A stretch of 64,000 nt of DNA from Halopolyspora algeriensis (GCF_003337235.1 NZ_QPJC01000003.1:223724-287723); one strand, 5' to 3'. Counted from the first letter of the stretch, positions 46,326 through 55,637 are shown. Program-made: numbers and translations. Notes: a model not told the origin generated them from the sequence alone.

Positions 46326-47915
46326 ATGATCGACGTTCGTGCCCTGGCCGAGCGGGTCGGTCCGACCTTGCTGCACCTGGTGCACGTCCCCGACTCGACC
46401 GGGTGCGTCGGCGACGTCGTCATCACCGAGCCCGATGTGACTCCCGCCCTCGCCGAAGGCGATCTCGTGCTCGGTGTCGCCGTGGCCGATCCCGCGCACG
46501 CGGTGGCCCTCGTCCGCGAGTGTGGCGCGCAGGGCGCGGCGGCGGTGCTGCTCAAGGCGCCGATGGCCACCGACGGCGAGGTGCGCCACGCCGCCGAGAG
46601 CGGCGGTCTCGCGCTCGTCGAGGTGCGCCACGGCACGGCATGGGCGCAGCTGGTCTGGCTGATCCGCGCCACGCTGGCGGGTACCGCTGTCGAGGACGTC
46701 GACGGCGGTGACCCCACCTCGGTGGGGACAGCCGGGGTCGGGGACCTGTTCCGGCTCGCCGACGCGGTCGCCGATGTCGTCGACGCACCGGTGACCATCG
46801 AGGACGCGCACTCCCAGGTCCTGGCTTACTCGGCACGCCAGGACCTCACCGATCCGGCCAGAGTGTCCACGATCATGGGCCGCAAGCAGCCCGACGACGT
46901 GCTCGCGAAGTTCCGTGCGCGCGGCACGTTCCGCCGGCTCACCCGGGGCAGCTCGGCGATCTTCGTGCCCGCGCAGCAGGACGGCACCCTGCCGCGGTTG
47001 ATCATGCCGATCCGGATGGGCGGTGAGTTGCTCGGGTCGATGTGGGCGGTCGTCGGTGACGAGGTCTCCGAGGAACGCGCCACGGCGTTCGCCGACACGG
47101 CACCGCTGGTGGCCCTGCAACTACTGCGCTGGCGTGTCGTCGCCGACGCCGAGCGCAGGCGCTCGGCGGAACTGACCCGGCGGCTGCTGGAAAGCGGCGA
47201 GGGGTGGCGCGCGGCCGCGAACGAGCTCGCCCTGTCCGATGAGGCACACCGCGTCGTCACCATCGACGTCTCTGCCGCGGACGGCCTCGCCGAGGGGCAT
47301 CGACTGGCGGTGTGGGAGTGGATCACCAAGGGCATCGGCACCCGACCGCTGATCGCCGAAGTGGACGGGTTGCTGTACGCGCTCGTCCCCGACCACGGCG
47401 GTCCCGGCGGGTGGTCCGCGTTGCGGGACACCCTGACGCTCCATGTCCACCGGCGCGCCGCGGATGCTCCCCGGCTGCTGGTCGCGGCGGGCGCCGCCGC
47501 CGCTGTCGGGGACCTGGCACGTTCCCGGGCGCAGGCCGAGGAGATGCTCGGGGTGCTGCGCAGCGGCCGGACGCACGAGCCCATCGCCGTGCACGAGGAA
47601 CTGTGGCACCTGCTCGTGCTCGACCGGATGGCCGGTGCCGCCATCGATGCCGGGATCGGCACGCTCGGCCCGCTACCGCAACTGCGCGAGCACGACCACA
47701 CCCACGGCACGGAGTACCTGGCCACGCTGTACGCCTGGCTGCGGCATCCCGGCGACCCCCGCACCGCCGGCGCCGAACTGTGCGTGCATCCCAACACCTT
47801 CCGCTATCGGATGAAGCGGCTGAGCACGCTCGTGGAGGTGGACCTGACCGATCCCGAGGTGCGTTCGGCGCTGCTGGTACAGCTCCTCGCCGAGCGGTGG
47901 GCACGCCACACCTGA
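46326..47915 (+). CDS. PucR-family regulator (AdeR-like) upstream of alanine dehydrogenase
   Basis: This 529-residue regulator has an N-terminal PucR domain (about residues 10-130), a middle GAF-like region, and the PucR C-terminal helix-turn-helix ([20 protein letters not shown], near residues 487-506). In Bacillus, AdeR of this family activates ald in response to alanine. Here the ald gene follows 112 bases later on the same strand, so the same role is likely. ATG 46326 follows GGGAGG. It is divergent from the glycine riboswitch and gcvH. Confidence 0.85.
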   Translation: MIDVRALAERVGPTLLHLVHVPDSTGCVGDVVITEPDVTPALAEGDLVLGVAVADPAHAVALVRECGAQGAAAVLLKAPMATDGEVRHAAESGGLALVEVRHGTAWAQLVWLIRATLAGTAVEDVDGGDPTSVGTAGVGDLFRLADAVADVVDAPVTIEDAHSQVLAYSARQDLTDPARVSTIMGRKQPDDVLAKFRARGTFRRLTRGSSAIFVPAQQDGTLPRLIMPIRMGGELLGSMWAVVGDEVSEERATAFADTAPLVALQLLRWRVVADAERRRSAELTRRLLESGEGWRAAANELALSDEAHRVVTIDVSAADGLAEGHRLAVWEWITKGIGTRPLIAEVDGLLYALVPDHGGPGGWSALRDTLTLHVHRRAADAPRLLVAAGAAAAVGDLARSRAQAEEMLGVLRSGRTHEPIAVHEELWHLLVLDRMAGAAIDAGIGTLGPLPQLREHDHTHGTEYLATLYAWLRHPGDPRTAGAELCVHPNTFRYRMKRLSTLVEVDLTDPEVRSALLVQLLAERWARHT

Positions 47916-48027
47916 GTCGTTTGTGTCGGCGGAACAAGCAGCACGGGCGAATCTCGTGCCGGGGCAATGATGCGCCCTGCCGGGCGGCAGCGGATCGTGG
48001 TGCACACCGCAAAGGAAAGGATTGCCC

Positions 48028-49143
48028 GTGAAGATCGCCGTTCCCCGCGAGATCAAAAACAACGAGTACCGGGTCGCGCTGACGCCCGCAGGTGTGCACG
48101 AATTCACGGCTCGCGGTCACGAGGTCCTCGTCGAATCGCAGGCAGGCATCGGCTCGTCGATTCCCGATGAGGAGTACCTGGATGCCGGGGCCGAGGTCCT
48201 GCCGAACGCCGAGGAGGTCTGGGCGGAGGGACGGTTGGTGCTCAAGGTCAAAGAACCCGTCCCCGAGGAGTACCCGTACCTGCGCTCCGACCAGGTGCTG
48301 TTCACCTACCTGCACCTGGCCGCCTCGGCCGAGCTCACCGACGCGTTGCTGCGCTCCGGAACCACCGGCATCGCCTACGAGACGGTGCAGACCGGTGACG
48401 GCAGCCTGCCGTTGCTCGCCCCGATGAGCGAGGTCGCCGGCCGACTCGCACCCCAGGTCGGTGCGTACGCGCTGCTGCGTCCCGGCGGAGGGCGTGGTGT
48501 GCTGCCCGGTGGAGTACCCGGCGTGCCGCCGGCTCACGTGGCGGTGATCGGCGGCGGCGTGGCCGGTCGCAACGCCGCCGCCGTCGCCCTGGGGATGGGT
48601 GCCGACGTGGAGTTGCTGGACACCGATGTCGACAAGCTCCGCGACATCGATCGCGACTACCGCGGACAGCTGCGTACCGTGGCGTCGAATCACTACACCA
48701 TCGAGCGGGCCGCACGCGCGGCCGACCTCGTCATCGGCGCGGTACTGATCCCGGGCGCCAAGGCGCCGAAGCTGGTGTCCCATCAACTCGTCGCGCGGAT
48801 GAAGCCGGGCAGCGTGCTCGTCGACGTCGCCATCGACCAGGGCGGATGCTTCGCCGACTCCCGGCCGACCACGCACGACGATCCGACGTACCCGGTGCAC
48901 GAGTCGGTGTTCTACTGCGTGGCGAACATGCCGGGCGCGGTTCCGAACACCTCGACGCATGCGCTGGCCAATGTGGCACTGCCCTACGCGCTGCGGATTG
49001 CCGAGCAGGGATGGCAGCAGGCGTGCCGCGAGGACGCCGCCCTGGCCCGGGGTCTCAACACCCACGGCGGCGCGCTCGTCAACGCAGCCGTTGCCGCAGC
49101 ACACGGGCTGACGTGCGAGTCCGGCGAGGACGTCCTACGGTAA
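48028..49143 (+). CDS. ald: L-alanine dehydrogenase
   Basis: This 371-residue NAD enzyme interconverts alanine with pyruvate and ammonia. The key residues match the canonical numbering: Arg15 ([10 protein letters not shown]), Lys75 (KVKEPV), His96 (FTYLHLAAS) and the NAD loop [10 protein letters not shown] near residue 177. A late VDVAIDQGG carries the catalytic Asp. The GTG 48028 follows AAAGGAAAGG. It probably answers to the PucR regulator just upstream. Confidence 0.95.
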   Translation: MKIAVPREIKNNEYRVALTPAGVHEFTARGHEVLVESQAGIGSSIPDEEYLDAGAEVLPNAEEVWAEGRLVLKVKEPVPEEYPYLRSDQVLFTYLHLAASAELTDALLRSGTTGIAYETVQTGDGSLPLLAPMSEVAGRLAPQVGAYALLRPGGGRGVLPGGVPGVPPAHVAVIGGGVAGRNAAAVALGMGADVELLDTDVDKLRDIDRDYRGQLRTVASNHYTIERAARAADLVIGAVLIPGAKAPKLVSHQLVARMKPGSVLVDVAIDQGGCFADSRPTTHDDPTYPVHESVFYCVANMPGAVPNTSTHALANVALPYALRIAEQGWQQACREDAALARGLNTHGGALVNAAVAAAHGLTCESGEDVLR

Positions 49144-49238
49144 AGGCAGCATCGACCGGTGCCACGGCACGCACTCCGCACGGCCACCGGCCGGCATCGG
49201 TACCGGGCGAGTCCGGGTACCGGGTCGTGACAAGAAGG

Positions 49239-49283
49239 GGCGGCCTGCTCAACCAGCCTGGGGGTCACCGGGAGCGGGCCGCC
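49239..49283 (+). terminator. Hairpin terminator after ald
   Basis: GGCGGCCTGCTC and GAGCGGGCCGCC pair over 12 positions with one G-U, with a 21-base loop, 95 bases past the ald stop. It is followed by ACCCTTCAGT. It is a probable terminator, weaker than the others in the window. Confidence 0.55.
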
Positions 49284-49634
49284 ACCCTTCAGTATAAGTC
49301 ACGATCGCGTTCCTATCGAAGGGTCGAAGCGGGACGATCTCAAAAATTCCGCTCACCGGGAGTTCACCGGTCCGACATCCGCTTTCCGGAGCCATCCTGC
49401 CCCGCATTCATCACTCGAACGAGTGTTTCTGTGCTTTTCCTCTGAAGTTCGTCCCCACAACGACCGATCCCTGCACAGAAGAAGCCGGAACCGGACGTCT
49501 CCGCAGACCTAGATCGGGCTCCTCCGCAGACCGGACGCCTCTGCAGAGCAGCGTTTTTCGCGAGCACCCGGCTTCGGCCTTCCGCGGCCCGCAACACCGG
49601 CGATGGTCACCGTTCGATGGCGCTGGGAGACGAC
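49284..49634. other. 350-bp non-coding gap
   Basis: I see no gene, RNA or repeat. An AT-richer patch near 49290-49320 (TATAAGTCACGATCG) could hold a promoter for the next gene, but no clear -35/-10 pair is present. Confidence 0.4.
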
Positions 49635-50261
49635 GTGACGGACACGAGGGCAGCGGATCCGGGAGATCCGGATCCGGCACGGGGAGACCGGGAACAGCGG
49701 GAGGCGGTTCTCGAACAGCTCGACAGGCTGGACGAGGTGGCCCGGGAAGGTGAACCGGACACGCTGCTGCCGCTGGCGCGCAGCGAGCTGTACCGCCTCA
49801 CGGAAGGCTTGCGTGTCCTCCTGGAGGAGCACCGGCCGGACGAGCACGGTCGCTGCCGCATCTGCCCCGGCTCCCTGCGGGCCCGCCGCTGGCCCTGCCC
49901 GGTATGGACCACGGCCCACTACCAGCTGATCGGCGAAGAGGCCGACCGGTCCGACCGCGCGAACCGTTCCCGGCTCAACGCGCTGCGCAAGCCCTTCTCC
50001 CGGGCAAGCTCCCGCGGTGGGCCCAACCGGCGATCGGCGCCACCACATGCGGTCACCACCTCGGACGAGCGCCCTTCCGGCGATCGGACGACCGACGAGT
50101 TCGAACCCTCCGGTGCCGCCGACCACGTCACCGGTGCCGACGACCACTCCACCTCTCCCCCGATCGGTGGCCATATGGAGACCGACCACATCCGGATCCA
50201 TCGCGCCCCCGTGGCCGACACCACGGTCAGGTGGCCGCCGCCACGTCACCACCGTTTTTGA
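49635..50261 (+). CDS. Cys-containing hypothetical protein with disordered tail
   Basis: This 208-residue protein has an N-terminal helical part (residues about 10-65, [18 protein letters not shown]). A compact motif [20 protein letters not shown] follows, with three Cys and a His that could bind a metal, then [10 protein letters not shown]. Residues about 110-208 are Ser/Thr/Pro/Arg-rich and probably disordered. The GTG 49635 has GGGAG five bases upstream, preferred over an ATG at 49617. No function can be assigned. The small Cys-rich proteins at 53806-54449 recall it in composition but not in sequence. Confidence 0.6.
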   Translation: MTDTRAADPGDPDPARGDREQREAVLEQLDRLDEVAREGEPDTLLPLARSELYRLTEGLRVLLEEHRPDEHGRCRICPGSLRARRWPCPVWTTAHYQLIGEEADRSDRANRSRLNALRKPFSRASSRGGPNRRSAPPHAVTTSDERPSGDRTTDEFEPSGAADHVTGADDHSTSPPIGGHMETDHIRIHRAPVADTTVRWPPPRHHRF

Positions 50262-50487
50262 GCGCCTGTCTTCGGACCGGCTCCTCGCTCGCGGGATCAG
50301 CCCGAGCGACCACCCGACCAAGTCCCGAGACAACTTTTGATCAACGTTGTGCCGGGATGTCCCCGGTAGCTGCCACTCGTACGTTCGCCATGAGGCAGGA
50401 TGGGCACAACCGGCGTACCCGGTTTCCGGCAGTGAGCTCCGCCGGAAACAGCGCCGTTGCGACACATCCTGTCCTCTGGAGGAGCGC

Positions 50488-51591
50488 GTGCACGACGGCA
50501 GCGGCCGGATCCTGGTGCAGGGCCTCAGCAAGAACTTCGGGCCGATCGACGCGGTCCGGAACCTCCATTTCACGGTGGAGCCGGGCTCGGTGACCGGGTT
50601 TCTGGGACCCAACGGATCCGGCAAGACCACCACTCTGCGGATGATCCTGGGTTTGATCGCACCGAGCGCCGGAGTGGCGACCATCAACGGGCTGCCCTTC
50701 GCACAGTTGTCGAACCCGGGCACCGTGGTCGGCGCCGTACTGGAGGCGCAGAGTTTCCACCCCGGCCGCACCGCACGCAACCACCTGCGCAGCTATGCCG
50801 CCGCCATGGACGTGCCGGACCAGCAGGCCGACCAGGTGCTGGAACTGGTCGGCCTGGGCAGTGCCGCCACGCGCAAGACCGGTGGCTTCTCGCTCGGTAT
50901 GCGTCAGCGGCTCGCCCTGGCCACCGCCCTGCTCGGGGATCCGCAGGTCCTGGTGCTGGACGAGCCGTCCAACGGGCTCGACCCGGAGGGCATCGCCTGG
51001 CTCCGCGGCTTCCTCAAATCGTTCGCCGCGACCGGCCGTACCGTCCTGGTCTCCAGCCATCTGCTGCGCGAGATGGAACACACGGTCGACCACGTCGTGA
51101 TCGTCAGCCAGGGGCAGTGCGTCTACAACGGCGATCTGGGACAGCTGCGTTCCGCGCAGCGCTCCCGGGTCCTCGTCCGGGCCGCCGACCCGGGAAAGCT
51201 GGTCACCGCGCTGCAGCACAGCGGCTTCGTCGTGGAACACCTGCCGGACGGCCGACTGGCAGTGCTCGACTCGGATTCCCGCACGGTCGCCGATCTCGCG
51301 CTGCAGGCGGGAGTCGCGCTCTACGACATGCAGGACGAGCACGTCGATCTCGAGCAACTGTTCTTCCAGCTCACCAACGGCCAGTACACCGGCGGGGCAG
51401 CTCCGTGGGGAGGTCCCGGTCCTGCCGGAGGTGCTCCTCCGTGGGGGCCGCCGGGTGGCGGCTTCGCCCCACCCGCCCCGCAGCAAACCGGGCAGCAGCC
51501 CCACCAGCCGCAGGACGCGGCACTGTGGGGCGCACCGCAGCAGGGACACCGGCGCGAGAACGAAAACGGCGATTCCGGAGGAAAAGCCTGA
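50488..51591 (+). CDS. ABC transporter ATP-binding protein with Gly/Pro-rich tail
   Basis: This 367-residue ATPase has Walker A GPNGSGKTT (near residue 38), signature SLGMRQR and Walker B LVLDEPSNGLD (near 155), as in ABC-2 drug or lantibiotic exporters. Residues about 300-367 are a low-complexity tail (GGAAPWGGPGPAGGAPPWGP, then QQTGQQPHQPQ). The tail is not needed for ATP hydrolysis and is a feature I see mainly in actinomycete relatives. GTG 50488 follows GGAGGAG. The stop overlaps the permease start (TGATG), so both form one exporter. Confidence 0.92.
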   Translation: MHDGSGRILVQGLSKNFGPIDAVRNLHFTVEPGSVTGFLGPNGSGKTTTLRMILGLIAPSAGVATINGLPFAQLSNPGTVVGAVLEAQSFHPGRTARNHLRSYAAAMDVPDQQADQVLELVGLGSAATRKTGGFSLGMRQRLALATALLGDPQVLVLDEPSNGLDPEGIAWLRGFLKSFAATGRTVLVSSHLLREMEHTVDHVVIVSQGQCVYNGDLGQLRSAQRSRVLVRAADPGKLVTALQHSGFVVEHLPDGRLAVLDSDSRTVADLALQAGVALYDMQDEHVDLEQLFFQLTNGQYTGGAAPWGGPGPAGGAPPWGPPGGGFAPPAPQQTGQQPHQPQDAALWGAPQQGHRRENENGDSGGKA

Positions 51592-52439
51592 TGGGCGGGC
51601 TGGTCAAGGCGGAGTTCCGCAAGATCTTCACGGTCAACCTGTGGTGGGCGCTGCTCATCCCGGTGGCCGTGCTCAGTTTCGGAGCGGGGTGGATCGGCAC
51701 CGCTTTCGGCTCGATCGAGCAGATGCAGGAGGCCGCGGGGCGGTCCCTGCCGACCGGACTGCTCACCGTGTCGATGTCCACGAACTACAGCACGATCTTC
51801 GCGGCGCTGTTCGGTGCGCTGGCCGTGGCGGGCGAACACCGCCACAAGAGCATCACCACGACCTACCTCACCGGTAATCCGCGTGGTGCCGTGCTCGGTG
51901 CCAAGCTCATCGCCTACACGAACATCGGTTTGCTGTACGGCCTGGTCAACGTGCTCTCGGCCAGCATCGGCGGGCTTTTGGGGGCCGGCCTCGACGGTTT
52001 CGGCAATCCCGTCGACTGGTTCACGGTGGGTGGCGCCGGCCTGCTCGCGATGGTGCTGTGGACGCTGCTCGGCGTCGGTTTCGGTGCGCTGGTGACGAAC
52101 TCGATCGTGGCCGTGCTCGTGCTGGTGGCCTACAAGTTCGTGATCGAGTTCATCCTGTCGGTCGTGCTCCTCGGTTCCGAGATCGCCGGTTTCGTCGCCT
52201 ACCTGCCCGGTGCTGCGAGCAACGGGATCGTCGGCAACCTCGCGGTGCCCATCTTCATTTCCGCGGTGGCCGGGGACTCCGAACCGTACGTGCAGGTGGA
52301 GGCCTTCCAGGTGCTGCACTTCTTCTTCGGCGGAACCTACGGGCATCCGTGGTGGCTGAGCCTGCTCACCTTCCTCGGCTACACCGCCGCCTTCGTGCTC
52401 GGCGGCTGGCTGGTCAGCCGCCGGCGCGACATCACCTGA
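51591..52439 (+). CDS. ABC-2 type transporter permease
   Basis: This 282-residue membrane protein has about six hydrophobic segments. It begins GLVKAEFRKIFTVNLWWALL, the usual opening of these permeases, and ends with a positively charged tail. It partners with the ATPase upstream, whose stop shares one base with its start. Relatives export peptides, antibiotics or lipids, and the cargo is unknown. Confidence 0.9.
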   Translation: MGGLVKAEFRKIFTVNLWWALLIPVAVLSFGAGWIGTAFGSIEQMQEAAGRSLPTGLLTVSMSTNYSTIFAALFGALAVAGEHRHKSITTTYLTGNPRGAVLGAKLIAYTNIGLLYGLVNVLSASIGGLLGAGLDGFGNPVDWFTVGGAGLLAMVLWTLLGVGFGALVTNSIVAVLVLVAYKFVIEFILSVVLLGSEIAGFVAYLPGAASNGIVGNLAVPIFISAVAGDSEPYVQVEAFQVLHFFFGGTYGHPWWLSLLTFLGYTAAFVLGGWLVSRRRDIT

Positions 52440-52591
52440 GGCGGCGCACCACTTCCGAGGCTTTCTCCTCCCCTGTCGGGAACCGGTCCGGCAACGAGGG
52501 GCGGCGACCGATGAGTTTTTCTCGCCGGCGCGGTCCACCGTGAGGAGGAAGTACGCGGAGCCTGCGGGCTCCCCGGAGGAAAGGGCCACCG

Positions 52592-53089
52592 ATGTCCACG
52601 ACGACCCCGTGCCTGTGGTTCGACACCCAGGGCGAAGAGGCAGCGAACTTCTACACCGGTGTCTTCCCGAACTCCCGGATCCTGGACGTGACTCGCTACG
52701 GCGAAGCCGGTCCCGGGCCCGAGGGATCGGTCATGACCGTCACCTTCGAGCTGGACGGGCGGCGGTTCGTCGCCCTCAACGGCGGTCCCCATTTCACTTT
52801 CACCGAGGCCGTCTCGTTCCAGGTGGACTGCGAGACGCAGGAGGAGGTCGACTACTTCTGGAGCAAGCTCTCGGAAGGTGGGGAGGAGATCCAGTGCGGC
52901 TGGCTGAAGGACAGGTACGGCCTGTCGTGGCAGATCGTGCCCACGGTTCTGCACGAGCTGATCGGTGATCCCGATCCGGAGAAGTCGCGACGGGTCGTGA
53001 CGGCGATGCTCGGCATGATCAAACTCGATATCGCAGAGCTCCGGCGCGCTTCCGAGTCCGCCCAGGAAGCAGCCGCCGTACACGAGTGA
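52592..53089 (+). CDS. VOC-family protein, PhnB-like
   Basis: This 165-residue protein has the paired beta-alpha-beta-beta-beta units of the vicinal oxygen chelate fold. It has PCLWFDTQGEEAANFYTGVF at the start and GWLKDRYGLSWQIVPTVL near residue 110. This group is often labelled 3-demethylubiquinone methyltransferase-like or PhnB. Enzymatic function is not established. The ATG follows GGAGGAAAGG. The last codons and stop (GAG TGA) lie inside the hairpin repeat at 53081-53157. Confidence 0.88.
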   Translation: MSTTTPCLWFDTQGEEAANFYTGVFPNSRILDVTRYGEAGPGPEGSVMTVTFELDGRRFVALNGGPHFTFTEAVSFQVDCETQEEVDYFWSKLSEGGEEIQCGWLKDRYGLSWQIVPTVLHELIGDPDPEKSRRVVTAMLGMIKLDIAELRRASESAQEAAAVHE

Positions 53090-53157
53090 ACGCCAACTTT
53101 CGTTACTTCTCTCCGAGCGAAAGTTGGCGTTCACTCCTTTCCCCGCTCCGGCTCGGC
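53081..53157. repeat. Hairpin repeat copy 1 (terminator-like), 77-bp direct repeat
   Basis: A 19-bp perfect stem (GAGTGAACGCCAACTTTCG at 53084-53102, complement at 53118-53136) encloses the loop TTACTTCTCTCCGAG. A 21-base flank follows. The whole 77 bp recurs at 53756-53832 with one difference (G to A at the end of the left arm). The right flank, read on the minus strand, encodes the last residues of the Cys-rich protein at 53806 (AEPERGKE then stop). It probably terminates transcription in both directions. Confidence 0.92.
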
Positions 53158-53261
53158 AACCTTGTGCGGGGCTCTCCACAGTGCCAACATCGATGCGGCG
53201 TCGCGTGTCGGTGGCGGGCAGCGTCAGGCATGGAGGCGTCGGATTTTCCGAAAGGTCTTCG

Positions 53262-53651
53262 ATGACCATCCTGTTCAACCACACGATCATCGCCGCGCGC
53301 GACAAGCAGCAGTCGGCTTCCTTCTTCACCGAGATCTTCGATCTCCCGCCCGCGGAGCCCGGTGGGTTCTTCCTCGTCGTCCGCCTCGACGGGGATGTCC
53401 TCCTCCAGTTCGCCGAGCCGGGGATCGACTTCCCACCGCAGCACTACGCGTTCCTCGTGAGCGAGGACGACTTCGACGGCATCTACGCCCGGATCCGGGT
53501 CGCCGACATCGAGCACTGGGCCGACCCGCGAGGGAAGCTCCCCCAGCAGTACAACACCAATCACGGCGGTCGCGGGGTTTACTTCTGCGATCCCTCCGGT
53601 CACTACCTCGAGGCCATCACCCAGCCGTACGGCGCGGGCACAGCCGCCTGA
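53262..53651 (+). CDS. VOC-family protein (glyoxalase-like)
   Basis: This 129-residue protein of the glyoxalase/bleomycin-resistance superfamily opens MTILFNHTIIAARDKQQSA and ends with YFCDPSGHYLEAITQPYG, which places a metal-ligand Glu and a His where the family has them. The reaction is unknown. The ATG 53262 follows AAAGG. The gene sits in a 675-bp segment bracketed by two copies of the 77-bp hairpin repeat, so it may have entered as a unit. Confidence 0.85.
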   Translation: MTILFNHTIIAARDKQQSASFFTEIFDLPPAEPGGFFLVVRLDGDVLLQFAEPGIDFPPQHYAFLVSEDDFDGIYARIRVADIEHWADPRGKLPQQYNTNHGGRGVYFCDPSGHYLEAITQPYGAGTAA

Positions 53652-53755
53652 GGCGCACCGGCAACCTCACTTTCCGCGCTCGAAGGTTTCCGGCTGCCCG
53701 CTGCTTGCCTGCGGTGTCGCCGCGGTGGTCCTCCGGGGTAGCCGCAGCCGAAGTT

Positions 53756-53832
53756 CACGAGTGAACGCCAACTTTCATTACTTCTCTCCGAGCGAAAGTT
53801 GGCGTTCACTCCTTTCCCCGCTCCGGCTCGGC
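53756..53832. repeat. Hairpin repeat copy 2, 77-bp direct repeat
   Basis: This copy differs from copy 1 by one base. It lies between the convergent VOC gene (+) and Cys-rich gene (-), and the latter's stop (53808-53806) lies in the stem. The plus-strand bases just before it read AAEVHE then stop, close to the AAAVHE ending of the first VOC protein. Copy 2 therefore carries a remnant of that gene's 3' end. Confidence 0.92.
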
Positions 53833-54135
53833 CGCGCGGGAGCGTTCGCGTTCGGTGCGCTCGCGGAAGCGCTCGCGCTCGGCACGGGCCCGCTCGGCGC
53901 GGGCCCGCTCGGCGCGGGCATCCCGGCGTGAGCACGCCTCGGCCATGCAGGCGTCGCACGTGGGCATCAGCCAGTCCACATCATCGGGTTCGGTCAGCGT
54001 GACGGACTCACCGCACACCGTCTCCCGTTGCCGACCCGCCACCGGGCGCTCCTCGGGCGGCAGCGCGTGCCGGTAACCATCCACCGGACGCCACCACACC
54101 ACCGGACCCTCCCACCGGAAACCGTCGTAGGTCAC
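53806..54135 (-). CDS. Small Cys-rich protein with charged coiled tail
   Basis: This 109-residue protein begins IAVTYDGFRWEGPVVWWRPV after a GTG at 54135, with GGAAAGGAG eight bases upstream. CGESVTLTEPDDVDWLMPTC followed by DACMAEAC gives four cysteines that could bind zinc (residues about 41-68). The tail is a repeated Arg/Ala/Glu helix (RAERARAERARAERERFRER). Small proteins of this type recur in Pseudonocardiaceae near XRE/DUF397 genes. The function is unknown. Confidence 0.65.
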   Translation of the reverse strand: MTYDGFRWEGPVVWWRPVDGYRHALPPEERPVAGRQRETVCGESVTLTEPDDVDWLMPTCDACMAEACSRRDARAERARAERARAERERFRERTERERSRAAEPERGKE

Positions 54136-54185
54136 CGCAATCACTCCTTTCCTCGGGCAATGCCGCTGCGCACCGCTTCGGTCGA

Positions 54186-54449
54186 TCACTCCTGCTCCGG
54201 GCGATCGAAGCGAGCCGGGGCGGCGAGCATCGCGCGCATCACGCACATCAGACACGGCTCAGCGCGATCCTGCCCGGTCACGGGCGGGAACTTCGCCGGT
54301 TCGTCGGCCTCGTCGAGATCACCGCGGTCGAACCGCCGCCCGCACGGCGAGACCAGGTAGCTCCCGCCCATCGGCATCTCGGGATCGGCGACATGCACCA
54401 GCCGTTCGGACTCCTCGACCACCCCGGCCCGGTACCGGAACCACAGCAT
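54186..54449 (-). CDS. Small hypothetical protein with CxxC
   Basis: This 87-residue protein starts at ATG 54449 after AAGGGGCGGGG. It has LVSPCGRRFDRGDLDEADE near residue 32 and a late CLMC pair (near residue 66), which together could hold a zinc ion. It is 50 bases upstream of the other Cys-rich gene on the same strand, so the two are probably one transcript, and it is divergent from the XRE regulator. No family is recognised. Confidence 0.6.
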   Translation of the reverse strand: MLWFRYRAGVVEESERLVHVADPEMPMGGSYLVSPCGRRFDRGDLDEADEPAKFPPVTGQDRAEPCLMCVMRAMLAAPARFDRPEQE

Positions 54450-54469
54450 CCCCGCCCCGCCCCTTCACT

Positions 54470-54539
54470 TGATCACCATTTACGCAAAAAGAGCATTGCA
54501 AGTCGCAATGCGAGTAGCAATGACACAAAAGGGTGATCA
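54470..54539. promoter_or_regulatory. Operator array before the XRE regulator, with outer inverted repeat
   Basis: Half-sites GCATTGC (54493), GCAATGC (54505) and GCAATG (54517) begin exactly 12 bases apart. The first two form an inverted repeat with a 5-base spacer, and the third repeats the second in direct orientation. An outer inverted repeat TGATCACC (54470-54477) and GGTGATCA (54532-54539) brackets the array. It lies between divergent starts at 54449 and 54574 and is AT-rich. Confidence 0.65.
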
Positions 54540-54573
54540 CGATCGGGCTGTTGAAGCGGCAAGATTGACGACC

Positions 54574-55431
54574 ATGAACCCACCGAGCCCTGCTGTGTGC
54601 CGTCTCCTGCTTGGCCGCGAGTTACGACAACTGCGCGAAGCGGCCGGGATCAACCGCGATGAGTTGACCACGAGCACGAAGTGGCAACCCAGCAAGATCA
54701 GCCGAATCGAGCAGGGTCAGGCCACCCTGCAAGCTGCCGAGCTCGAGCGACTCCTGGAACTGTTCCAACCTCCGGCAGCGGATGCCGAACGAGTCCGGTC
54801 CCTGGCTGCGCAAGCCCGCAAACGAGGAAGTTTTGGCAAGGTCCCGGACTGGTCACGTCAGTACCTGGGCTTGGAGTCGGACGCGGACGCACTGATGACC
54901 TGGGACAGCGAGCTCATACCCGGGCTGGTTCAAACCGAGGAATACGCCCGCGCGATCGTGTCGACTTCCGTCGTGGTCGCCCCTGCGGACATCGATCAGA
55001 CCGTGCAAGCTCGACTTCGCCGTCAGTCGCTGGTGACTCGCTCCGATCCGCCGCAGCTCAACATCATCCTGGGCGAGGCAGCACTGCGCCGGGAGGTCGG
55101 TGGAGCGGACGTACTCCGGCGACAGCTGGAGCACCTGCGGTCGGTTGCCACTCTGCCGCACGTCACCCTTCAGATTCTTCCGTTCACTTCCGGCGAGCAC
55201 GCGGCCATGGGAACCTCATTCACCTTGCTGCGCCTGGAACTCGAGGACGCCACGTTCACTTACGCCTACCTGGAAAGCCTCACCCGTGCCGACTGCCTCG
55301 ATGGCGCACAACACGTTGAGGTGTACCAAATGGTCATCGAGCGGCTACGCATCGCAGCGATGGGTCAGCGTGAGACACTCACGGCACTCGATAGAGCGAT
55401 CAGCGATCTGACGAGTAGGAGCCCAGCATGA
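54574..55431 (+). CDS. XRE-family regulator with DUF5753 domain
   Basis: This 285-residue protein has an N-terminal helix-turn-helix (residues about 8-65: LGRELRQLREAAGINRDELT, then WQPSKISRIEQG). The C-terminal DUF5753 domain (from about residue 95: YLGLESDADALMTWDSELIP, then GLVQTEEYARAI) is of the kind that pairs with DUF397 partners. Relatives in Streptomyces act on development and antibiotic genes, and some are proposed toxin-antitoxin-like pairs. The stop overlaps the next start (ATGA). It is divergent from the Cys-rich genes. The repeated sites upstream suggest autoregulation. Confidence 0.9.
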   Translation: MNPPSPAVCRLLLGRELRQLREAAGINRDELTTSTKWQPSKISRIEQGQATLQAAELERLLELFQPPAADAERVRSLAAQARKRGSFGKVPDWSRQYLGLESDADALMTWDSELIPGLVQTEEYARAIVSTSVVVAPADIDQTVQARLRRQSLVTRSDPPQLNIILGEAALRREVGGADVLRRQLEHLRSVATLPHVTLQILPFTSGEHAAMGTSFTLLRLELEDATFTYAYLESLTRADCLDGAQHVEVYQMVIERLRIAAMGQRETLTALDRAISDLTSRSPA

Positions 55432-55637
55432 CGACGCCGAAACCGGCCCACATTGCGTGGCGCAAGAGCAGCCGCAGCAGCGGTGGCGCGAACAACTGCG
55501 TCGAGGTCGGTTTTGCTGCTGCGGCGGTTGCCGTGCGGGACACCAAGGATCGCGCGGGCGGCACGCTTGCGGTCTCACCCGGTGCGTGGAGCAGCTTCCT
55601 CACCGGCCTCAAGCGGGGCGCCTTCAACCGGCGCTGA
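55428..55637 (+). CDS. DUF397 protein
   Basis: This 69-residue protein has the DUF397 signature: AWRKSSRSSGGANNCVEVGF near residue 10, AVRDTKDRAGGTL in the middle, and SFLTGLKRGAF at the end. It is translated with the XRE regulator through a 4-base overlap. Such partners bind the regulator and modulate it. It is sometimes likened to a toxin, but no toxic activity is visible in the sequence. Confidence 0.93.
   Translation: MTTPKPAHIAWRKSSRSSGGANNCVEVGFAAAAVAVRDTKDRAGGTLAVSPGAWSSFLTGLKRGAFNRR

Noticed and set aside
53081..53832. The 77-bp direct repeats as ends of an insertion sequence
   Set aside because: There is no transposase between them, and the repeats contain host gene ends and a terminator hairpin rather than terminal inverted repeats with target duplications.
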